Origin: JBBQDZ01 sp038320185
Lineage (GTDB): Bacteria > Actinomycetota > Thermoleophilia > Gaiellales > Gaiellaceae
Length of the DNA: 9,921 nt
Reading direction: 5' to 3'
Assembly (NCBI GenBank): GCA_038320185.1
Contig: JBBQDZ010000083.1
Span: forward strand, 1-9,921
In this document: positions 6,793-9,921 of the stretch, one piece after another
Layout: each line of letters opens with the position of its first letter
How positions within the stretch are numbered: the first letter of the stretch is position 1
Notes under the pieces: generated by a model
Told to the model about the DNA's origin: nothing
Database searches by the model: none
What the model saw: the letters and a program-made list of their open reading frames with translations, nothing else
Translations under genes and position numbers: made by a program

Positions 6793-8753
6793 CGCCCGCG
6801 CCCGGCCGGGAGCTCCTTCGCAACGCCGCGCAGCTCGTCGCCCTCTGCGGCCTGGCGCTCGCCCAGCCGCTCTTCGACCTGCTCGGCAAGAACCCCGAGT
6901 TCTTCGCCGTGCGGGACGCCTCGGCCGGGGAGGTGCTGGCGTTCGCCTTCGGCCTGGTCGTCGTCCCGCCTGCCCTCCTGCTCGCAGTCGAGGTGGTCGC
7001 GGGGCTGGCCGGGCCCCGGGTGCGCCGCGCGGTGCACCTCGTGCTCGTCGCCGCCCTCGTCGGCGTGCTCGCGCTCGAGGCGCTCCGGCGGCTGTCGGCG
7101 CCCTGGCCGCTGCTCGTCGGGCTGGCCGCGGCCGCCGGCGTCGCGGCGGCCGAGCTGCAGCGCCGCTCCCACGCGGTGCGCTCGATCCTGACCGTGCTCG
7201 CGGTCGCCCCGGTGGCCTTCCTTGCCCTGTTCGCGCTCCAGTCGCGGGCCTCGGATCTGATCCTGTCGCAGGAGGGCGCCGCTCGCGCGGCCGTGGCCGT
7301 CCCACGCCGGCCGGCGCCCGTCGTTCTCGTCGTCCTCGACGAGTTTCCGACCCAGTCGCTCCTGAACGCCCGGCATCGCATCGACGGGGCCCGCTTCCCG
7401 CACTTCGCCGACCTCGCACGGCACGCGTACTGGTTCCGGAACGCGACGACCGTGCACGACGGGACGACGTTCGCGGTGCCGGCGATCCTGACGGGACGCT
7501 ACCCGAGGCCGAAGCTGCTGCCGCTCCTCCACGACTACCCGCAGAACCTCTTCACGCTCCTCGAGGGGAGCTACGAGATCCGGGCCTCCGAGCACGAGAC
7601 GCACCTCTGCCCGCCGAGCGCGTGCGGCTCCGGCGGCTCGTTCCGCACCAACCTGCGCTCCACGGTCGCGGACGCGAGTCTCGTGTACCTGCACCTGCTC
7701 CTGCCGAGCGGTCTCTCGAGGAACCTGCCGTCCGTCTCGGAGAGCTGGCAGGGGTTCCTGCGGGGCGACGAGGACGAGCCCATGCGGTTCGCGCACTTTC
7801 TCGACTCGCTTGCGCCCTCGGCCGCGCCGACCCTGTACGCGATCCACGTCCTGCTGCCCCACAGCCCGTGGCAGTACCTGCCCTCGGGCAGGCACTACGG
7901 AGTCGCGTACCCGCTTGCGCCGTGGGGCTCCGACGAGGTCTGGTCCCGCGACAAGGGGATCGTCCTCCAGAGCTTCCAGCGGCATCTGCTCCAGGCGGCG
8001 TACGTGGACGGGCTCTTAGGGCGGCTACTGGCGCGGCTGCGGGCGACCAGCCTGTACGACCGTGCGCTCGTGATCGTGACGGCAGATCACGGCATCAGCT
8101 TCCGGGCGGGCCGCAAGCGACGTCCCGTCTGGCCGCAGAACCTTCAGGACATCGCCTTCGTGCCGCTCTTCGTCAAGCTGCCGCACGAGCGCCGCGGGCA
8201 GATCGACGACCGTCACGTCCAGACGATCGACATCCTGCCGACGATCGCGGAGCGGCTCGGCTTGCGGGTTCCCTGGCACCTCGACGGACGTTCCGTCTTC
8301 ACCGTGCCGCGCAAGAGCGGCCTCGTGCGGGTCATCAAGACCGATGGCGGGGGAGTCAGCGCGCCGCTGGGCGCGCTCGAGGCGCGCCGCTACCGCGATC
8401 TGGCGCGCCAGATCGGCCTCTTCGGCTCGGGTACGCCGGCGTCGGCGCTCTACGGCGTTGGCCGCTACCGCTCCCTCCTCGGCAGGCGCGTGACCCCGGC
8501 GGCGCTGCGTGGGGGCGGCACCGTGACGCGGGAGCACGGTCTCGCGGCGCTCCAGGTGGCCGGGACCGTCACCGGAGGCGCCTCCGCCGTGGCGGTTGCG
8601 ACTGCGGGGCGGATCAGAGCCGTCGTCCCGGTGCTGCCGTACGGCGGGCGGCGCGAGTTCTGGGCGTTCCTGCCCGCGCCGGCGACGCACCCGCTTCTGC
8701 TGGCGGTCTCCGGCCCGTCGCGCCGCCCGGTGCTGAGACGGCTGCGGGGGTAG
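6789..8753 (+). CDS. Membrane sulfatase-fold protein, probable phosphotransferase
   Basis: The protein has 654 residues. Five hydrophobic segments (about 12-30, 48-72, 82-100, 106-122, 130-150) precede an alkaline-phosphatase/sulfatase-fold domain (about 175-510) and a beta-rich C-terminal part (about 515-654). Metal-site motifs are VVLVVLDEFP (D184), LLPHSPW (H357) and VIVTADHG (D433, H434). Aligning the stretch ending LTGRYP with the sulfatase signature puts T226 where the formylglycine Cys would be, with neither the Pro nor the Arg of CxPxR. That fits LtaS/EptA-like enzymes, which use Thr to move phosphoglycerol or phosphoethanolamine, better than a true sulfatase. The ectodomain should face outside the membrane and act on a lipid-linked or wall polymer. 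The GTG start at 6789 overlaps the methyltransferase stop by 4 bases. It is probably the last gene of the 5247-8753 cluster. Specific substrate unknown. Confidence 0.88.
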   Translation: MTPAPGRELLRNAAQLVALCGLALAQPLFDLLGKNPEFFAVRDASAGEVLAFAFGLVVVPPALLLAVEVVAGLAGPRVRRAVHLVLVAALVGVLALEALRRLSAPWPLLVGLAAAAGVAAAELQRRSHAVRSILTVLAVAPVAFLALFALQSRASDLILSQEGAARAAVAVPRRPAPVVLVVLDEFPTQSLLNARHRIDGARFPHFADLARHAYWFRNATTVHDGTTFAVPAILTGRYPRPKLLPLLHDYPQNLFTLLEGSYEIRASEHETHLCPPSACGSGGSFRTNLRSTVADASLVYLHLLLPSGLSRNLPSVSESWQGFLRGDEDEPMRFAHFLDSLAPSAAPTLYAIHVLLPHSPWQYLPSGRHYGVAYPLAPWGSDEVWSRDKGIVLQSFQRHLLQAAYVDGLLGRLLARLRATSLYDRALVIVTADHGISFRAGRKRRPVWPQNLQDIAFVPLFVKLPHERRGQIDDRHVQTIDILPTIAERLGLRVPWHLDGRSVFTVPRKSGLVRVIKTDGGGVSAPLGALEARRYRDLARQIGLFGSGTPASALYGVGRYRSLLGRRVTPAALRGGGTVTREHGLAALQVAGTVTGGASAVAVATAGRIRAVVPVLPYGGRREFWAFLPAPATHPLLLAVSGPSRRPVLRRLRG

Positions 8754-8761
8754 CGGGCGGA

Positions 8762-8797
8762 GCAGCGGGAGCGGCGCCTCACCTGCCGATCCGCTGC
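8762..8797 (+). terminator. Imperfect hairpin after the sulfatase-fold gene
   Basis: GCAGCGG (8762-8768) pairs perfectly with CCGCTGC (8791-8797) around a 22-base GC-rich loop that starts 8 bases after the TAG at 8751-8753. There is no T-run, so intrinsic termination is uncertain. Position between two functional groups of genes is the main support. Confidence 0.25.
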
Positions 8798-8801
8798 GCG
8801 C

Positions 8802-8807
8802 GATAAT
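8802..8807 (+). promoter_or_regulatory. Possible -10 box (GATAAT) upstream of the DapA-family gene
   Basis: GATAAT matches TATAAT at five of six positions, a rare AT-rich island in this sequence. It ends 4 bases before GTGGTG at 8812, so a start of transcription 5-8 bases downstream would yield a leaderless or nearly leaderless message. No convincing -35 box lies at 17 bases (TCACCT at 8779-8784). Confidence 0.35.
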
Positions 8808-8811
8808 CCTC

Positions 8812-8907
8812 GTGGTGGTTCGTACTCTCGTCCTTGTCCTCCTCCTCGCCGGCAGGGCTCTCGCGCCAAGCACGGCCGCGAGGAACACGGGCTCCTCCAG
8901 CTGCTGA
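8812..8907 (+). CDS. Possible 31-aa leader peptide ORF before the DapA-family gene
   Basis: GTG at 8812 opens a 31-codon frame, MVVRTLVLVLLLAGRALAPS followed by TAARNTGSSSC, ending in TGA at 8905-8907. It looks like a signal-peptide core with a short tail. The stop overlaps CTG 8904, the inferred start of the DapA-family gene, as CTGA, the arrangement of a translationally coupled pair. It sits just after the GATAAT box. It could also be chance: hydrophobic Leu/Val runs are easy to obtain in CTC/GTC-rich DNA. There is no homology I recognise. Confidence 0.25.
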   Translation: MVVRTLVLVLLLAGRALAPSTAARNTGSSSC

Positions 8908-9755
8908 AGGGAGCCTTCGCGGCCGCCGCCACGCCGCTTTGCAGAGGCGGGGAGTCAGTCGACGACGATGCTTTTGGACCACTCGCCGACTTCCTCGTGA
9001 ACGGCGGACTCGACGGCATCCTCGCCCTCGGGACGACGGGGGAGGGAATCCTGCTCTCCGTCGCTGAGCGGTGTCACGTGGCGGAGCGATTCCTCGACGC
9101 TGCCGGCGCCCGGCTGGCCGTCGTCGTCCACTGTGGCGCGCAGACGACCGCGCAGACCGTCGAGCTCTGCCGCCATGCCGCCGGAGCCGGGGCGAGCGGC
9201 GTCGCCGTCATCGCGCCGCCGTACTTCCCACTGGACGACGAGGCGCTGCTCGCGCACCTCGAGACAGCCGCCGCCGCCTGCGCGCCCACCCCCTTCTATC
9301 TGTACGAGTTCGCGCGCACGAGCGGTTACCCGGTGCCGCCACAGGTGATCGAGCGCCTCCGCGAGCGCGCTCCGAACCTTGCCGGGCTGAAGGTCTCGGA
9401 CTCGCCCTGGGAGAGCTTCCAGCCGTACCTGATCGAGGGACTCGACGTCTTCGTCGGGCCCGAGGCGTTGATCCACCGCGGCATCGAGGCAGGCGCGATC
9501 GGCGCCGTCTCCGCGCTCGCGACTGCCTTCCCCGAGCTCGTCGTCGAGGCGGTCCGTGAGCCGTCGGCGGAGGCCGCGGCACGGCTCGCCGAGCTGCGGG
9601 CCGCGGTCGAGACGCTGCCGCGCCACGCAGCGCTGAAGGCGGTGCTCGGACTGCGAGGAGTCTCCATCCGCGAGGACGTTCGCCGCCCCCTGCGCTGCCT
9701 TCGTGAGGAAGAGCGCGGCGAGGTGGAGCGGATCGTCCGGGAGTTCGGTCCGTGA
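8904..9755 (+). CDS. DapA-family (dihydrodipicolinate synthase-like) lyase/aldolase
   Basis: A class I aldolase of the DHDPS/N-acetylneuraminate lyase family. Taken from CTG 8904 it has 283 residues (E. coli DapA has 292). The Thr pair of the GTTGE motif falls at T44/T45, as in E. coli. The active-site Tyr is Y134 in FYLYEFART and the Schiff-base Lys is K163 in AGLKVSDS, so the catalytic set is intact. The first canonical start, GTG at 8997, would remove KGAFAAAATPL and the first helix, including the family's TP motif, so it is probably wrong. CTG at 8901 is an alternative one codon earlier. Family members condense or cleave 2-oxo acids through a Lys imine. The LYEFA in place of DapA's YNVP, and the following FAD oxidoreductase, argue for a catabolic lyase/deaminase rather than lysine synthesis. 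The stop overlaps the next gene by 4 bases. Confidence 0.85.
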   Translation: MKGAFAAAATPLCRGGESVDDDAFGPLADFLVNGGLDGILALGTTGEGILLSVAERCHVAERFLDAAGARLAVVVHCGAQTTAQTVELCRHAAGAGASGVAVIAPPYFPLDDEALLAHLETAAAACAPTPFYLYEFARTSGYPVPPQVIERLRERAPNLAGLKVSDSPWESFQPYLIEGLDVFVGPEALIHRGIEAGAIGAVSALATAFPELVVEAVREPSAEAAARLAELRAAVETLPRHAALKAVLGLRGVSIREDVRRPLRCLREEERGEVERIVREFGP

Positions 9756-9921
9756 GGATCGCGGTCGGGGGCGCCGGCGCCGCGGGAGCGAGCGTCGCCT
9801 ACCACCTCGCACTCGCGGGCGCGCGGAACGTCGTGCTCGCGGATCGAGGCAAGGTCGCGGGCGGCGCAACCTCGAAGGCGATGGGCGGCGTGCGCCAGCA
9901 GTTCTCGACCGCGCCGGAGGT
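9752..9921 (+). CDS. DAO-type FAD-dependent oxidoreductase, 3' end cut by window
   Basis: The first 56 residues are visible from GTG at 9752, which overlaps the preceding TGA (GTGA). The N-terminus MRIAVGGAGAAGASVAYHLA holds the Rossmann GxGxxG (GAGAAG) with an AYHLA helix; VVLADRG supplies the acidic residue that binds the ribose of FAD, and GGATSKAMGGVRQQF is the loop usual in sarcosine-oxidase/glycine-oxidase-like flavoproteins. These oxidise the C-N bond of amino or imino acids. The substrate lies in the missing C-terminal part. Coupling with the DapA-family gene suggests a joint catabolic step. Confidence 0.85.
   Translation, partial: MRIAVGGAGAAGASVAYHLALAGARNVVLADRGKVAGGATSKAMGGVRQQFSTAPE

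Noticed and set aside
5986..7985. Long minus-strand open frames (477, 435 and 405 codons) opposite the methyltransferase and sulfatase-fold genes
   Set aside because: Low-complexity Arg/Ala/Pro-rich translations without motifs, opposite two well-supported genes.
6518..8806. Plus-strand 762-codon open frame across the methyltransferase and sulfatase-fold genes
   Set aside because: Overlaps two genes with catalytic motifs in other frames and is itself Arg/Pro/Ala low complexity.
8779..8982. Minus-strand 67-codon frame upstream of the DapA-family gene
   Set aside because: Arg-rich, no recognisable motif, and it runs over the well-supported DapA N-terminal region on the other strand.

Overview
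This is a GC-rich, tightly packed bacterial window. Its gene types suggest an actinomycete-phylum (Actinomycetota) genome, perhaps a Thermoleophilia/Gaiellales-like lineage. The pointers are the very high GC, the many GTG starts with weak or no Shine-Dalgarno, and the small YLDPGSGS protein, methyltransferase and sulfatase-fold cluster. The lineage is an inference from style and gene content; no marker gene settles it. I see no insertion sequence, integrase, CRISPR array or rRNA.

Layout. (1) 1-3850, plus strand: a very large soluble sensor histidine kinase (at least five GAF domains, one PAS, HisKA, HATPase; its N-terminus lies outside the window), followed after 31 bases by a CheY-like single-domain response regulator. 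(2) 3869-3886: a GC hairpin between convergent genes. (3) 3896-4372, minus strand: a secreted or membrane-anchored CAP/SCP-domain protein. (4) 4496-4570, plus strand: tRNA-Pro(UGG), followed only 6 bases later by a secreted M15-type D,D-/L,D-peptidase-like protein (4577-5221). (5) 5247-8753, plus strand: a compact cluster of a 51-residue YLDPGSGS membrane protein, a two-domain protein with kinase-like motifs in front of a SAM methyltransferase domain, and a polytopic membrane protein with a sulfatase/phosphotransferase-fold ectodomain. (6) 8754-8903: an intergenic stretch with a hairpin, a GATAAT box and a possible 31-residue leader ORF. (7) 8904-9921: a DapA-family lyase/aldolase and a DAO-type FAD oxidoreductase cut by the window end, overlapping by 4 bases.

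How the parts fit. The kinase and regulator form a two-component pair. The CAP protein, the M15 peptidase and the 5247-8753 cluster all point to the cell envelope. The cluster looks like a surface-glycopolymer modification system: a small membrane protein, a cytosolic protein pairing kinase-like motifs with a methyltransferase, and a membrane enzyme whose sulfatase-fold active site carries Thr instead of the formylglycine Cys, so it is more likely a phospho-group transferase than a sulfatase. The last two genes look like the start of a catabolic operon for an amino or imino acid.

The most unusual points are the kinase-like plus methyltransferase architecture, two genes whose conserved N-termini lack any canonical start codon (apparent ACG at 5407 and CTG at 8904), and the tRNA-peptidase junction.
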